Shown one piece after another: positions 1 to 12,610 of a DNA stretch of 64,000 nt (within the stretch, counting starts at the first letter, position 1; every line of letters starts with the position of its first letter). Origin of the DNA: Nematostella vectensis (Eukaryota; Cnidaria; Anthozoa; Actiniaria; Edwardsiidae); assembly GCF_932526225.1 (NCBI RefSeq), contig NC_064036.1, forward strand, positions 11,277,181-11,341,180, given 5' to 3'. A program made the translations under genes and the position numbers. The notes beneath the pieces were generated by a model that saw only the letters and a list, made by a program, of their open reading frames with translations, was not told the DNA's origin and did not search any database.

Positions 1-701
1 CTGAATACATGTCAGTTGTATTTATCCACTTTAAGTAAAGGTGCCAAAGGTTGTGAAAACAGCTGTTGCTTGCTCTTTTTAGTTTGTGACATTTCGTCAT
101 TTTGTAAATGAACAATCACAATTCACTTTTCAGAATTCAGAATTGGCTGTTGACCATTATACTTGAACGCTGTTTGTAGTTTCCTACGCAGTTGTTCAGA
201 CCTTTTATTCATTGTGTACTGTGCTACATTTGAAGTGACACTGTAGCTACACAATTGCAATTGTGCTGGTGTCAACTACGAAGCGTGGGGAGGAGGGCTG
301 TGCTATGATAATTATTGAATATAGTTATTAATTTAAAATGCATTATAATTTGCAGCAAAGAATGTCATCAGTCCACACAATGTTATAATGTAGGTTCCCC
401 CCTACTGACAGGATTCATACCCTATGTGAACAAATTTTCATGTAAAAGAGTAGAAATATTACTTTAGCTATTAAAGTTCCATAAAACTTAGCAGTCAAGC
501 CATAAGTGTGCGACAGCTTTGATAGAATTTCAAATCAAATTATTAGATATAAGCATTTATTTATATACCAAGTACTGCCCTCTACCGATATATGCACGTG
601 AAGGGTCTCATGAAAATGATTATGTTCAATAATAATGTTAACATGCACTTTCTGCTTATGTATCAGTAATACCACAAGGCATACGATCTGCTGTCAATAT
701 G
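1..701. other. Non-coding flank downstream of WDR70
   Basis: AT-rich sequence beyond the WDR70 stop codon (WDR70 is on the minus strand, so this is its 3' side). I see no convincing exon on either strand. It should contain the WDR70 3' UTR and the cleavage site; a polyadenylation signal candidate lies at 556-561. Confidence 0.6.
556..561 (-). terminator. Candidate polyadenylation signal for WDR70
   Basis: On the minus strand this reads AATAAA, about 140 nt beyond the WDR70 stop codon, a plausible 3' UTR length. No transcript evidence is available, and other AT-rich hexamers nearby could serve. Confidence 0.45.
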
Positions 702-3700
702 TCACACTATTTTCATCCTCTTTCTTCGATCCTCGTCTTCATCTTCTTCCGAATCCTCTTCAGGCTCCTGGAATATTGTTTCTGGTTGTGTCCTAAAGGA
801 GAATGTGCCATATGAGAAATTGGAAGTAACTGTCATAACTGGTATAATATGATTATATAACTTACGTTTTATAGGCTGGAGATACCCAGTAAGGATCATC
901 TTTTGCAGCCTGGAAAATACAGAAGTGTTAGGATCATGTTAAAGTTAAAAAAAGCATGGTCTTTCGAGTTGAGATAATGCTAGGGCCCAAGAAAAAAAAA
1001 GGTGAGGGGGAGGCTAGAAGTACTAGTGGTGAAAATTCCAAAAAAAATAATAAACAAAATAATCTGTCTGGTCACACACCCAATTCAGCAAACATGTGAG
1101 TACCCTCCCTTGTTTAATTAGCTCATCTAGTACCTGACTCTTTAATCACAACAGAGAATGACATTTTGCAAGGCAAATAGGTACAATCCAATTACCTCTG
1201 CATGCTTGAGTATAGCCTCGCGAGGGTGTGAATCGTCCATCTTTTCAAGAGCAAGGTTCTTGACTACAAATGCTGATAGCGACATTCCTGATGTGACGCG
1301 CCCTCCCTTACCTAAACAGAAATAGAGCATGTCACGCGTCACACAACGTCCCTTGCCTGACCAAATATAGAACAATTCAGATGGTTTATCAGTGAATAAG
1401 GCTGTATTTATACCTGGGCCTGTCATGGGCAAATCTGGTCGCCGTGATTTGATGGGATCTTTACGATCGCTTTCTTTCACCTTCTTCATGTTTCTTGGCT
1501 GCTTCTGGCGGTAGATCGGCAACGCGTGCGCTACACAAAACACAAAACCCCTAGTCAGGCCATCATCGTTGTCGATCATTATATAATTATCATTTACATT
1601 TGAAAATACAATGGTCTGTTAGTAAGAAGACTTAAAAACAACCATCCACGAGCGTTTTATTATTTAATATTTTTATTATAAATAAATTATCTCAATTACT
1701 CGCTTTAATTAGCAGATTAAAATGGATGCTTTGCAGGTTAAGTGATAAGCCTTTAAAAATTATTTTCCGTAAAAACGAAGTTTCTCGTCACGCCATGGAC
1801 TTCACTGTGCAAAGACCTGACCGAGACCTTTTGAGCACTTGTTACTCACGTGACTAGCGCAATGACCGAGACCATTTGAGCACTTGTTACTAACGTGTGA
1901 CTAGCACAATGACCGAGACCTTTTAAGCACTTGTTACTAACTTGTGACTAGAGCAATGACCGAGACCTTTTGAGCACTTGTTACTCACGTGTTACTAGCG
2001 CAATGACCAAGACCTTTTAGGCACTTGTTACTAACGTGTGACTAGCGCAATGACCGATAACATTTGAGCACTTGTTACTCACGTGTTACTAGCGCAATGG
2101 TCGAGACCTTTTTAGCACTTGTTGCTAACGTGTGACTAGCACAATGACCGAGTCCATTTTAGCACTTGTTACTAACGTGTGACTAGCACAATGACCGAGA
2201 CCATTTTAGCACTTGTTACTAACGTGTGACTAGCACAATGCCCGAGACCTTTTTAGCACTTGTTACTCACGTGTGATTATGTGATCAGGAAGGACCATAT
2301 CTCTGAGGACTTTCTTTCGTTGCGTCTTTCCCACGCACAACATTGCACCCCTGTTGACAAGACAAAAAAGAAGGGTCACTCGAAATACTAAAATCAAGGG
2401 AGTCAATGCAATCAGCGCACATCGACTTAGTAGAATTAGAAAGACTGTAAGCAAGTAACATATAGATGAGAAAATATTTTTTTCTGGAATTACACATTTC
2501 ACACCACAAAGAGCCTCGCGAGGGTTTATGTCCCGATGAACTTACTTATTGCTGCGGTTAGGGTCAAAGTACACCTTGACTTTTCCGTCGCTTGTTCCGA
2601 CAATAATCTGATTCAGCTTTTGATGCCACATGCAGCTTACAACACTCTGTACCAAACAGATACCTTTTTATTAGGGTGCAATTGAAAAACGGAATACGAA
2701 GGCATGCAGTCATCTGAAGTGACAGAGTAGCTAGCTTCAACTACATAATACCACAAACACATGGAACGTAAAAGTACAGTAGAAGTACACCCAAAATATG
2801 GCAGTACGACCTTCAGCGTCTCTAACACCAAATAGGCTTACTGTAAAAAAAAGAGTGGGAATTCATTGTTACTTACAGAGTCTGCAACCTCAAACTGGTA
2901 GGCAATGTTCAGGGTATCTTTTTCGAGAAAAACCAGCTTGCCCATACCCTAACGAGAGAAAAAATGTCAATAAAAAGTCAGAAAAAAATAAAATTAATTA
3001 GTTATTCAAGACTTGGTCACGACATGATTACGCTGCCTTGTTGTGTATTAGCGATCCCGGTCGGTGTTATTTATCATCGCCAGTGGCGCAGTTGTTGACG
3101 GTAATCAAGCCCTTATTGTTACATCCAAAGTCATTCTTCCGGAAGCCTTGTAACAATCAATGGGGATTTTAATTCAACCAGCAAGTGCATTTCCAAACAA
3201 CTACGAACAGAACTCTCTCAGAATACCAATGTGCTAACAAGGGACTCTGGGGTTCTTGACTAGTTTCTTTTTAACAAGCCAAAACTGTTTAAGAGCCCAA
3301 CGGAGCTGCCTAAGTTCTAGTAAGATCTAGTGACAACTTTACTGTGCTCATTGAACCACTTGACTTCCTTCCTGGACAGGCCCATCCCATCACGCCTACC
3401 TTCAGAACCCACAGAAATGAGGTTCAGAGGGAAGTTTCTTTATAGAAGAGAAGATATTAGACCACAAGCTGTCTAATTAAAAGTCAGTAGTATTTCCCGC
3501 TGGTGGAGAAAGGTCAAAGACCTTGGAGTACAGCAAATGTGGCTGGTAGCTTCAGATGCCTCAACCCTACCACTGATTCACAGGGTGAATTATTAAAAAG
3601 GCCCTCTTTCTGTGCCTTGAATACCTCCTGTTTAGAGCTTTCTGTGTCCGCTCGTTTCCTTTGCTCCTCATAAGCGTTTTCTGAAACGAGCACAACCTCC

Positions 3701-6700
3701 CGCCAAACAACTTTGCTACATGACATAAATTGAAAAGCCATAACGCTGTTTAGGGAAGCATTTCACATGTTAGAAACGGCGAAATGTTTGAAGACATGAG
3801 AGAACGACTTTCTCAGGACGTTCCATGACACTTTAATGCACACATACCTCTCCTTTTCTGACTGATGTACCAGTGACAATAAGACGATCATCAGGACTAA
3901 ACAGACACGACGTCCTGGCAACAAATTATGCAACGATTGACAATGAGAAACACATTTTCAAAGTAGTTTCATTAATCTTTCCAGACTCAAAAGAAAAAAA
4001 TACGAATTCAAAAACATACAAGAAGTGTTTGCTCCTACTACTCACTGGGAATAGAAGTTAGGTAAGTCAGTTGCTATGTTGACTGGTTTTCTAAAGTTTC
4101 TGAGATCCCACGTCTTTACTGTGTCATCACCTGAGATAAATATGTAATGGCAAAATACAGTGAAAAGTAGGAAATGTATTCCTTTTTGGTTAGATTGTCG
4201 GGGAGGGGTGGGGTTGGGAAAAGCCAAAATTATGTGTATTATACACCCATTTAAATCCAAAATAAGCAGAAATAAAAACAAATCAAGTCTTCTTTAACAG
4301 CACTGTGGTAGTATACCTCCTCTCGAGACAAGCAGATTCCCAGACAGTGAGAAGTCAAGGCCAGAAGTGTCCCTGCCAGACATGTGTGCTTCCCTCTGTA
4401 GATATGTAGTGTGAACCTATAAATTATAATAATTAATCAATAACAATTACATGCATTTGTATAGCGCTATCATTGTATCTCGCACTGTCGCCAGTTTACT
4501 TCCGGTCCATTACGTAACAATCTCCGATTATTTTTAACGGAAAACGCGAAAAATATTTCAAAATATTGAAAGCTATTACTTATAATTATACCTCTATTGG
4601 AAGTTTCTTTGAGGATGTGATTGATAACTTAGAGCGGATGGCTTGTGAAATATCTTGGATTCTAATAGATTATTTTGTCTTATAACGGTTGAGGTTTCCG
4701 TCGGACCTCCGAAAGTAAACTGGTGACAATTCGGCTTTAAGGTTAAAATATATACTTCCCATGTGCACGGAGTTGCTACCCAATTGCGTTACATACACAT
4801 GCCCGTTGCGTTTTGCGTTACCTTTTTCTAGTTGCGTTTGGCGTTGCATTTTGTATGACATCATGCGTTGCGTTTTGACGCTGACTACGCTGCTCTTTCC
4901 GTTGCGTTTTCGCGTTGCCTTTCCGCGTTGCCTTTCCGCGTTGCTCTTTCGCGCTGCTTTTCCGCGCTGTCTCTGGCGTTGCTTTATCGTTTGCTGATAT
5001 TTGTTTATTTTAGCCATTATATTGTGTTGAGAAAATGAATATCCTCTCAGATGAACGACTTTGTTAACTCTATTCCCCAAACCGGACTCGTTTCCAGAAT
5101 GGGTTGCATTGCCACTAAGGATATTGTGCTCGTCTTGGCTTGAGAAGTAAAGGCCTTTTTTTATAATACTCTTCTAAAAGAAGGTGGTATGGGAGGCACT
5201 CCTCTGTCTACGGTCCTGTAAAGCATGGTCCCTTTCATAAAAAAAAATAACTTACAAACATGCGCTTTGTGTCCCAGGCCTGTATGGAACCATCCTATAA
5301 AGAAGGAAACAACTTTGTGAGTACCTATAATCGCTGTGTAAACCATACTATGAGTCTTCTGTCAATTGGATACTGAGGCTTGTGACTGGCTGCACTTTAT
5401 AGTGCAGTCAATCTCACGCTTAAGAGTTTCTTTCAAAATTCCCACAAGTGCTAACCAAATTGTTCGTGTTTTTCTTTAATTAGTAAAAGGGTAAGACAGA
5501 AAAGGTATGTCTCACATTCAGTAAAATAATAAAGTTCAGCATTATAGGGGGGGGGGGGGGGGGGGCATCCATGAGATACCCTTTGCCATCAACTGAGTGT
5601 ATTGAATCGTTTACTAACCGACGTCAACTTTGATTTTTGCGGTATTTCTGGAGTTGCTGTAGCGCGCAATGCAAGTTTTAAACATTTGAATATTGACTTT
5701 TTTACTTTTTTGAGCTCTAAATTCTGGGTTTGTCTTATACGCATGTGCGTCTTATACGCGGGTAAATACGGTACCTAGTGTGACATCCATGCATCCCTGA
5801 CATATATACCTGACAAGCAGCAACAATCAGCTTTCCATCTCTGCTGAAGCAGCATCTCGTAGGAATTGTCTTTTTTCCTGGGAAAGATCATTTCAAAGTA
5901 GTCTCAGTCTTAGTATTATTGGCAAAAGGCTCTTAGCGCAGATGTTGTAATTTAACAAAAGAAAACATTGACATAACTCAATCAAGATTTGGTCCTCACC
6001 TTGCTTATTTTTTGTCTTGATCACGTTCTTGTTTTTCTTTGGTGAGTTTACATCCCAAATTCGAACAGTCCTACAAATTAAAAGATACTTTATACTAGGA
6101 AGGCTTTGGCAAAAAGTAACAAGGCTGAAAACAAACTAAGACCTTCCAAAGACCTTATTTCATGCTCAAATAAGAACTTTTTTCATGCTCAAATAACACA
6201 GGACCCCCGTCTGAAAACAGCCCTTCCCAAACTTTGACTTACCCATCATCACTGCACGTTATAAACTGTTCTTTTTGCTTGGGATGCCAGCAGGCACAAT
6301 GGAGCATTGCAGTATGTCCCTTTGTGTTGCCCATGTCTGTCAGGTACTGGTCCCCCTTGACACACTCTAAGGCCTCAAAGCCATCTCTGTCAAGTACTTT
6401 GGCCTGTGATGATGACACATTTTCAATAGAAATACAGCTGCACATTGTTTTTTGGTGAGTGTTTTTTCATTGTTTTTTTTTTCTGGTGAGGGGAGACAGG
6501 GGAGGGGGTGGGTAGAAAGGGTAAGTGTTGCTGTAAGATTTAAATTGTTCACTAGGGAATTTTGGTACCTAAAACCATATTTGAAAATATAAAATAAAAA
6601 CACATTAAAAAGTTTCTTTCAATTTCTTTTTCTGAAGCGGGTTTGGGGTGGCATGATGACATTATGATGATAATGGTGGAAAGGAACCATGCAAGTAACC

Positions 6701-9700
6701 ATGAGCTCAGTCCAAGGCGTTACATTTACAGTATGCTATCTTTCTAACCTGTGCATTGCCAGCAGCAACTAGGAGGACATCACCTGTAATGCTGTACTGT
6801 GCTGACTTAATCTGATGACACTCGAAAGGTTGTAACGTCCGGAAGGCTCGCAGGCTGGAGTCCATGGAATTGAAATCCCAAAATTTGATCTGAACCAAAA
6901 CAATGATTGCTAAGACAGTTTGAAGGATACATAATAATGCTGTCATGAAAAGCATGTGGTTTTTATTTCCTGTTATGCAAACTTTTAGAAATCAAGGAAT
7001 GCTACAAAGTTTATACATACAACATGCAAATCCTAACTTTCAAGTTATTTTAGATTAAAGAAAAGTAATGCCATTTATTTTTTAACATGGTGCAAAGAGA
7101 GTGTTGTATAGTGTTCATAACTAGATGCTGTGTCATTATTCCTACATACTATACCTCATAGTCATAGCTACCGGTTACCAGCCGAGATCCTGATGGGTCA
7201 AGGGCCACAGCTGACACCTGGGAAGTGCAGAATGAGATTTCGACAAAGAATATCTGGGACAAACCAAAAGGGGTTTGAGAGCTGCCTCCCTAAGCAGGCC
7301 TTGAGATGTGTCAGCGGTTCTGGCCAGTCTGGTCAGTCCACCATTAACAATGCACAACTAAATCCAAACTCTAGCAATACTTTTTGGGTAACAGACTTTA
7401 TATATAAGTATTTTTATGTATGGAATGACTGTGAACATTACACCCCATTTGCTACTTCCTATATTTGCACCTGGTACATGTCCCTGAGGTATACATATAT
7501 AATTAATAAACATATTACAATTACCATAATCATATGACTTACAGTCTTGGAGCCATGTTCTAGTGCCACTTCATGAGTAATAGGCAGGCTCTTCTCTACA
7601 CTCTAAACAAAAATAAAACATGACAATACAAAAAGTTTTCTATAGCTTATACAGTAGGTAGCATTATTTTGTTACAGAAAAAACAATCAAGAAGAAAAAA
7701 AAATGTAATCTACAGTACCTCGTTGCTTTTATCACTATCATCACCATAATCATCATCATCATCGTCATCACTGTCCTCTTTCTTATTGCTTTCTGATGTC
7801 TGAGAAAGATTGCCAAATATTGTCAATTATTAGCAAATAAAATAAACTCCTTAAACTGACTCCATGCTCAGTACCTTATCAGATTTACGAGTCATTGTTG
7901 GAGGAAGCATCACAAAAGGAGCATCATTATCATCCTCATCCCCATCAACAACTTTCTCTAAAAGCAAACAATTTCTTACATTTAGTATAAGGAGAATAAA
8001 AAGCCCTTTAAAGTGATATATTACACCACCTTTCTGGTTTGCAAGGGAGACTTGCTGTGCAGTGGATCGTGCCTTAGCAAACATCTCCTCTACATTGAAG
8101 GTCTGTGCTTTCTTTTTGCCTATAAGAAATAATGAAGATGTATCACTTGTTAAAAATGTGGTGAGTAATATCTTGATCAATTAGAACACTAGCATCTGAC
8201 TTACCAAAACCTGAAAAGCCCATCATGGCAGCAATATCTGGTGTGTCCTCAGGTTTTTGGTTATCAGCTGTAGAAGGACAGCAGAAGACAAATGTTAAAC
8301 AAAACAATTTAAAAGGGTCCACTTATAAATGTGTTCTGTAATAAACAGTTTATTGTTCTAGCAACCACGGAATTTTTTTCAATTGTTTAAAAAAATTATT
8401 TAATAATTGATAAATGAAGGAATGCACAAATGTTCAGGATACAATGTAAAATAATATATCTTCGTGTGGCCTAGCACTCGGCACTTTGCAAAATTTGAAC
8501 TCCTTCCCCATGTGGCCAATTCTATTGCTAACTACGTTTGTCACGGTGGCGACTGTTTCATATACTTGTGAGTTTTGAATAATGATCTTTCACCTCGAAA
8601 TCTTATTTCTAATACATCAATATAACGTACAAATGGGAGAAACACAGCTAAAGAATGATATTTCTCTTGTATTTTTTTTGTCGCTTGTTGTGCTGTTTCC
8701 TAGTTCTGGGTAACATAATGTTTTCACGAAAAATCATAACTTCTTAATTGTCTTTGCCTGGTCGTCATTTAAAAAAACAAGGGAAACAAAACGGAAAGCG
8801 TAATGAATTTTGCAATATTAACGTTAATAGGAATAGGATTTCGTGGGGCTTAAATATCAGGAAATTAAAGAGACCAATCAATATTGAGAATGGTGCCCAC
8901 CGGTACCATTAGCGGATCCATAGATAAAGTGCAATTCTTTTTTTTTGTCTCATAAAAAGGTATGAAAATCTTACCACAGGGTACCCGCAACACCAGATTT
9001 TGTGCTATTTGCGACAAAGAGATTTTCAGATGTTTCTTCTGCAGAACATCCAAATCCTCTAATTTCTCAATCTCGCAGATTTATAAGAAATACATTTAAA
9101 ATCAAGACAAAAGTTCATATTTCGTAGGTTATAGATATTGTAAGTCCTTGATACATAAAGAATGAGCTTTTTTAACTAATTCTTCCCAACTGCTATCTTT
9201 TAGGGGGTGTTTTAGGATTTTTTTCCAATTCTGCTATCTTTTAGGGGTTTTCACGCCCGGGGAGGGGTATTTTTTCCAATTCTGCTATCTTTTAGGGTGT
9301 CTCACGCTGAGTGGTGTTCCAATTGCTCGAAACGTATTTTACAATAAACCACAAGTCAACTGATCCGTTCATACTTCCGGCTTTATTGTCGGTAACATAA
9401 CAATATAGGATCCGTCAGCAAATTAAAACCAGCATTGTTTTTTTAATGCTATCTCTTAGGATTAAAAATTCCTCTGACCACACCCAATGTGTTATCTCTT
9501 ACGGGTAAGAATTGTTGTTGACCACAGCCTTAGTGCTATCCCTTAGGGTTAAAATTTATTTTGCTGTCGAGCACCCCCATCTGTTTTTCTTAAAGTCCCC
9601 CCCCCCCCCCCCCCCCCCCCGGATACTGTGACAATATAAGCCACCATCTTGAATAACCGTGAGGAGGATTGGGTCTAGCTTTGAAAACTTTTTCTCTTAA

Positions 9701-11091
9701 ATAAAGCATTTTAATGCAGCTGACGACAGTTTTATCTTGAAATATTAACAAATAGCATTATATTTCCCCTATATCAAAAACCAGTCTCATTATTTATAAG
9801 CATCCTTTTGGCTATCTTTATGCCAAGTTTGGTGCTTTTGTATGCTAATATAGATTGAAACACTAAGTGACCGGACTAATCAGTGTGGCTAATTCCTTTG
9901 GCTTAAATTAGCCAGAGTGGCTTGTGACCTCAAGATCCTAGCACACACAGAGTATATTATGTACTCAAACCTGTTTATTAAATGGATTATGGGGCCGTCC
10001 TGACAAACCATAACCTCACAATGGAGATCTAATGATATCTTATGATCAAGCCCTATGTTGATAGGAGGGAAATATATTTAGACTTTAAGTTATCGTAAAT
10101 GATCTAATAAACGCCCTTTTCCATTTCTAAAATGCCTCCTATCTATTGAACATCCCCATCAGACCATCGAAATTTTATAAATGCCCTGGCATTTATTAGA
10201 TCATTTACGGTACCTTTATGGCTTTAGGATGATTGCGTTTTGACATTTGCCCAACATGAGGGAATAACATTAGGAACATTAGGGCATCAAGAATGGTGTG
10301 CACGCTCACAAATTGCAAATTTGGCAAATCTAGAACAGCATTTTCCTATTTTCACATTCTACATGTGTATTCGATTTGGAAAAAGTGCAAGCATATGTGC
10401 CATTCTTGATGCCCTTGTCGTCACTGTTCACCATGTGTAAGGTCTCTATTGATAGAGAGAGGGGGTGTATTGATATCAGTGGGGGTTGAAAGCTTTTTCA
10501 ATACACACTCTCTTATCCCCCTAGCTCTCCAGATATGATCGCTTGTAAGCCAAAACACATTGCACAGTTGAAGTGGCCAAGTATGCAACTGTTCAAGTTC
10601 TCATGATGTGAGCAAAGACTGAGCTGTTGTAAGACTGTTATTTCCTGTATAACATGACATATATTTAAACACACATACTAAAACACACCTGCTGGGGCCT
10701 TTTCATGCTTCCTCGAGTCTTTTGATGCAGTCGTAGAAGATGGCGTCGCACGTGAGCTATTTGGTCGTGATGTTACGAAACTTCCAAATCCTGCAGACTT
10801 GACTGAAGTTGAAGGCGATGCGTAGCGTGAAGAAGCTGGAATATGATACGACTTTACGGGAGCTTGAAAAATCATAGCAACTCCAAATTTTAAACACAAA
10901 GCTGTCCGGGTAGTGCTTTTCATTGATTGGTAGTTTACATTGCAACAAGAAAGAAGCAGACTATCATTATTTACTACTGTACACAAGCTACTTAATTATT
11001 ATCAAACAATAGAAGTAATAAGCTCAGAAGCAGTATAAAATAAGTGGCTACCTCGTAAAGCTCTCATTTCCTCTAGATCTTCGTCCTCCAT
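702..11091 (-). CDS. WDR70: WD repeat-containing protein 70 (WDR70/GAD-1 family), 23 coding exons
   Basis: Complete gene. Exons 5' to 3' (window coordinates): 11091-11052, 10862-10689, 8267-8205, 8119-8030, 7957-7875, 7799-7719, 7602-7543, 7217-7155, 6889-6749, 6403-6243, 6070-6000, 5877-5810, 5294-5256, 4416-4317, 4130-4046, 3914-3848, 2948-2877, 2646-2546, 2350-2271, 1530-1414, 1311-1196, 909-866, 792-702. All introns are GT-AG and the sum is 2007 nt, giving 668 residues (human is about 654). Recognised blocks are GFSGFGKKKAQTFNVEEMF (about residues 87-105), an acidic Asp stretch, the WD40 units (KFWDFNSMDSSLRAFRTLQP, DRDGFEALECVKGDQY, DDTVKTWDLRNF) and the family tail VKNLALEKMDDSHPREAIL, then DDPYWVSPAY. 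A Ser-rich exon 2 adds roughly 60 N-terminal residues relative to the human protein. Family knowledge: a nuclear WD40 protein linked to CRL4-DDB1 ubiquitin ligase and H2B ubiquitination in DNA repair; the worm homologue GAD-1 is needed for gastrulation. Its exon 19 donor abuts a minisatellite. Confidence 0.96.
1811..2275. repeat. Minisatellite (about 10 x 47 bp) made of copies of the WDR70 exon 19 splice donor
   Basis: About ten degenerate direct repeats. On the minus strand (WDR70 sense) the unit reads TCACACGTTAGTAACAAG, then GTGCTAAAATGG, then TCTCGGTCATTGTGCTAG. The true exon 19 ends in TCACAC followed by GTGAGTAACAAG, so every unit carries the last six exon bases and the first intron bases of the real 5' splice site. 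Several units keep GTGAGT, others have GTTAGT. The array starts exactly at the donor and runs into intron 19. Confidence 0.9.
4486..4733. mobile_element. MITE-like element with ~28-bp terminal inverted repeats, WDR70 intron
   Basis: The left end ACTGTCGCCAGTTTACTTCC (then GGTCC) is matched in inverted form at the right end (GGACC...AAAGTAAACTGGTGACAAT). It is about 250 bp, AT-rich and non-coding. Structure only; the superfamily is not assigned. Confidence 0.65.
4795..4985. repeat. Degenerate GTTGCGTTTT/CGCGTTGCCTTT short-period repeat
   Basis: A run of 8-12 bp variants around GTTGCGTTTTGCG and CCGCGTTGCCTTT inside a WDR70 intron. It creates a spurious Arg/Lys/Gln-rich open frame on the minus strand, which is low complexity and not a gene. 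Confidence 0.7.
5547..5565 (+). repeat. Poly-G tract (19 G)
   Basis: Uninterrupted run of G on the plus strand in a WDR70 intron; on the transcribed sense it is poly-C. Its length should be treated as uncertain because homopolymers are often misread. Confidence 0.8.
5640..5775. mobile_element. Possible MITE remnant ending in CGGGTAAATACGGTACC
   Basis: The right part carries two GTCTTATACGC repeats followed by GGGTAAATACGGTACC. This style of terminus is familiar from dispersed non-autonomous elements in invertebrate genomes. I could not define a matching left inverted repeat, so the boundary is uncertain. Confidence 0.3.
9190..9600. repeat. Dispersed repeat with recurring CTATCTTTTAGGG motif
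   Basis: Five or six irregularly spaced copies of a GCTATC(T/C)(T/C)TTAGGG-type motif within WDR70 intron 2. The same motif in reverse (CCCTAAAAGATAC) recurs at about 52150-52440, so it is a dispersed family and not a local array. No coding capacity seen. Confidence 0.6.
9597..9620 (+). repeat. Poly-C tract (24 C)
   Basis: Homopolymer run on the plus strand closing the CTATCTTTTAGGG repeat region. Its true length is uncertain. Confidence 0.8.
10093..10213. mobile_element. Short (~120 bp) MITE with ~23-bp inverted termini
   Basis: The left end CGTAAATGATCTAATAAACG is inverted at the right end (CATTTATTAGATCATTTACG). The element is small, palindromic and AT-rich, inside WDR70 intron 2. The outermost bases resemble the TACCGTAAAT termini of other non-autonomous elements. 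Confidence 0.7.
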
Positions 11092-11215
11092 TATATGGAT
11101 ACTTGTGTGTACTATAGGTTATCTTCTAAAGCAGTAGTCCTAAGAAAATTTCATGAATATCAAGACGTTTTTAAATGTCGCGCACGGCCGCCATCTTGAA
11201 TTTAGTAGGAACGCA
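11092..11215 (-). promoter_or_regulatory. WDR70 promoter/5' UTR with a YY1-like element
   Basis: About 100 nt upstream of the WDR70 ATG the minus strand reads AAGATGGCGGC (plus strand near 11188-11200), the classic YY1-type element found at TATA-less housekeeping promoters. The transcription start is inferred to be nearby; none is directly visible. Confidence 0.5.
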
Positions 11216-11777
11216 GCGCATATTTTGCGTTTAAGATACCGCTGACCAGAGATTGAGAAGCTTTAATTTTTTTTTTGGTCTAGGTAAACAAAGTTGTAGC
11301 GCTTGAACGTGTAAAGTGCGGGGAAGTATATTTCTTAACAAGAAGAAAAAAGGTCTATGTGACAGATGTTTTGATCTTTGAAATCATACGCACTTTGATG
11401 GGAGGGGGGGGGTTGCTTTTTCGAAGGGCTCAAGGGGGCATAGTATCGGCTCTCGGTATTGCCTAAAACAAGAAGTGTCCCCCTGTTATAAATTTCAACA
11501 GTCTACGTCTCTCAAGCCTCTGTGACAGAGTGTGTGTGACGCACGTCCAGCAGGCTTCAAATCGTAAGCCTCTCATTTTCTTGTCTACTGTTACAATTAC
11601 AAAAAGCACATGAAAGAGAAACTCTCCACTGCTCGACTAGCTGATCGACTCAGCGTGGAAACACAGTTGAAGAGCTTACGTGCGTCGATACGAACGTTAA
11701 TTCTACTTTTAGTCCAATCTTTACTTTTTTATATCTTAATGGTCGGGGGATAAGGAAAACCATGACGAGCAATCCTA

Positions 11778-12610
11778 CAGATAGATAGATAGATTTTATT
11801 CATGAAACCTTATAAAACATTTACACCGGCGTAAATCCACAAATAATATGTTTTCCTTACTTTGCCTTTTGCATTTTTTTTCTTGTTTCGAATGATTAGG
11901 TGACGTGACCGTACGTCGTCATCAAGCTTCACATTTCTTGCCTTCATACATTCAAAAATATGTTTCGCTAAGCGCCGATTCACGTTTTCATTCCGGCTCA
12001 ATCCCATAATTCTGACGAAGTTATTTTCTTTGTTGGCATGGTGTCTAACATTGATACCTGCATGCGTTTTAAGGAAATCCAGTAAATTATCCCGATCATC
12101 TTTATAGGCCGGACATTCTAACAGAAAATGTTCTTCATCCTCCACTTTACCTGTCTGGCATACTAAGCATTTTCTTTCGTTAGGTTTTTTATATGGCTTT
12201 TCATACCTTCCAGTTTCAATTGCTAGCTTATGATTGCTTAGCCTGAATTTAGTAAGGGCAATCCTATGGTCAATATTTTTTACGTCCGTTAAATAATCTT
12301 CTAAATTGTGGGACAGTTTAAACTTTCTGAGCGTACGCAATTTGTTCTTTTGGGCTTGGTCTTTTCTGTTGTCATTTTGAATAGAGCTAAGCCATGTCTG
12401 TTGCTCAATGTCATAAAGCCTTTGTTGAAGAAAACTGTAAGTTGCTTCGGGTTGTGTCAGTCAGCCAAATATCGCTCCTACCCGCAAGGTTTACGAGTAT
12501 TTGTTTAATTTTTCTATGCCAAAAGTTCTTGTTTTCATAATTAGATATGGTAGCGAATGCTTTGCGGGAGAGTTTTTCGTTAATAATAACGAGTTTAATT
12601 CAACCTTTCG
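11778..12610 (-). mobile_element. Decayed 3' fragment of a non-LTR retrotransposon (zinc-knuckle C-terminal domain)
   Basis: Minus-strand coding sequence ending at 11810. It contains CLVCQTGKVEDEEHFLLECP, a C-x2-C-x(9)-H-x4-C zinc-knuckle typical of the C-terminal end of LINE polymerases. Upstream it continues from about 12610 to 12341 (FWHRKIKQILVNLAG, then LYDIEQQTWLSSI) with a one-base frameshift near 12420, so it is inactive. It ends beyond the stop with an AATAAA on the minus strand followed by a short (ATCT)n tail at about 11780-11793, the expected 3' end of a target-primed insertion. There is no reverse transcriptase core in this piece. Confidence 0.75.

Noticed and set aside
1811-2275. 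Regular ~47-bp repeat resembling a CRISPR array
   Set aside because: Units are contiguous variants of one sequence with no unique spacers, lie in an intron, and the genome is eukaryotic. The same applies to 59205-60085.
4670-5080. 136-residue Arg/Lys/Gln-rich minus-strand frame
   Set aside because: Produced by a short-period GTTGCG/CGCGTTGCC repeat; no splice sites and no conservation expected.
8865-9053. Minus-strand frame beginning MDVLQKKHLKISLSQIA as a possible extra WDR70 exon
   Set aside because: WDR70 exons 2 and 3 already join in frame, the full model sums to an exact codon count, and suitable flanking splice sites were not found.
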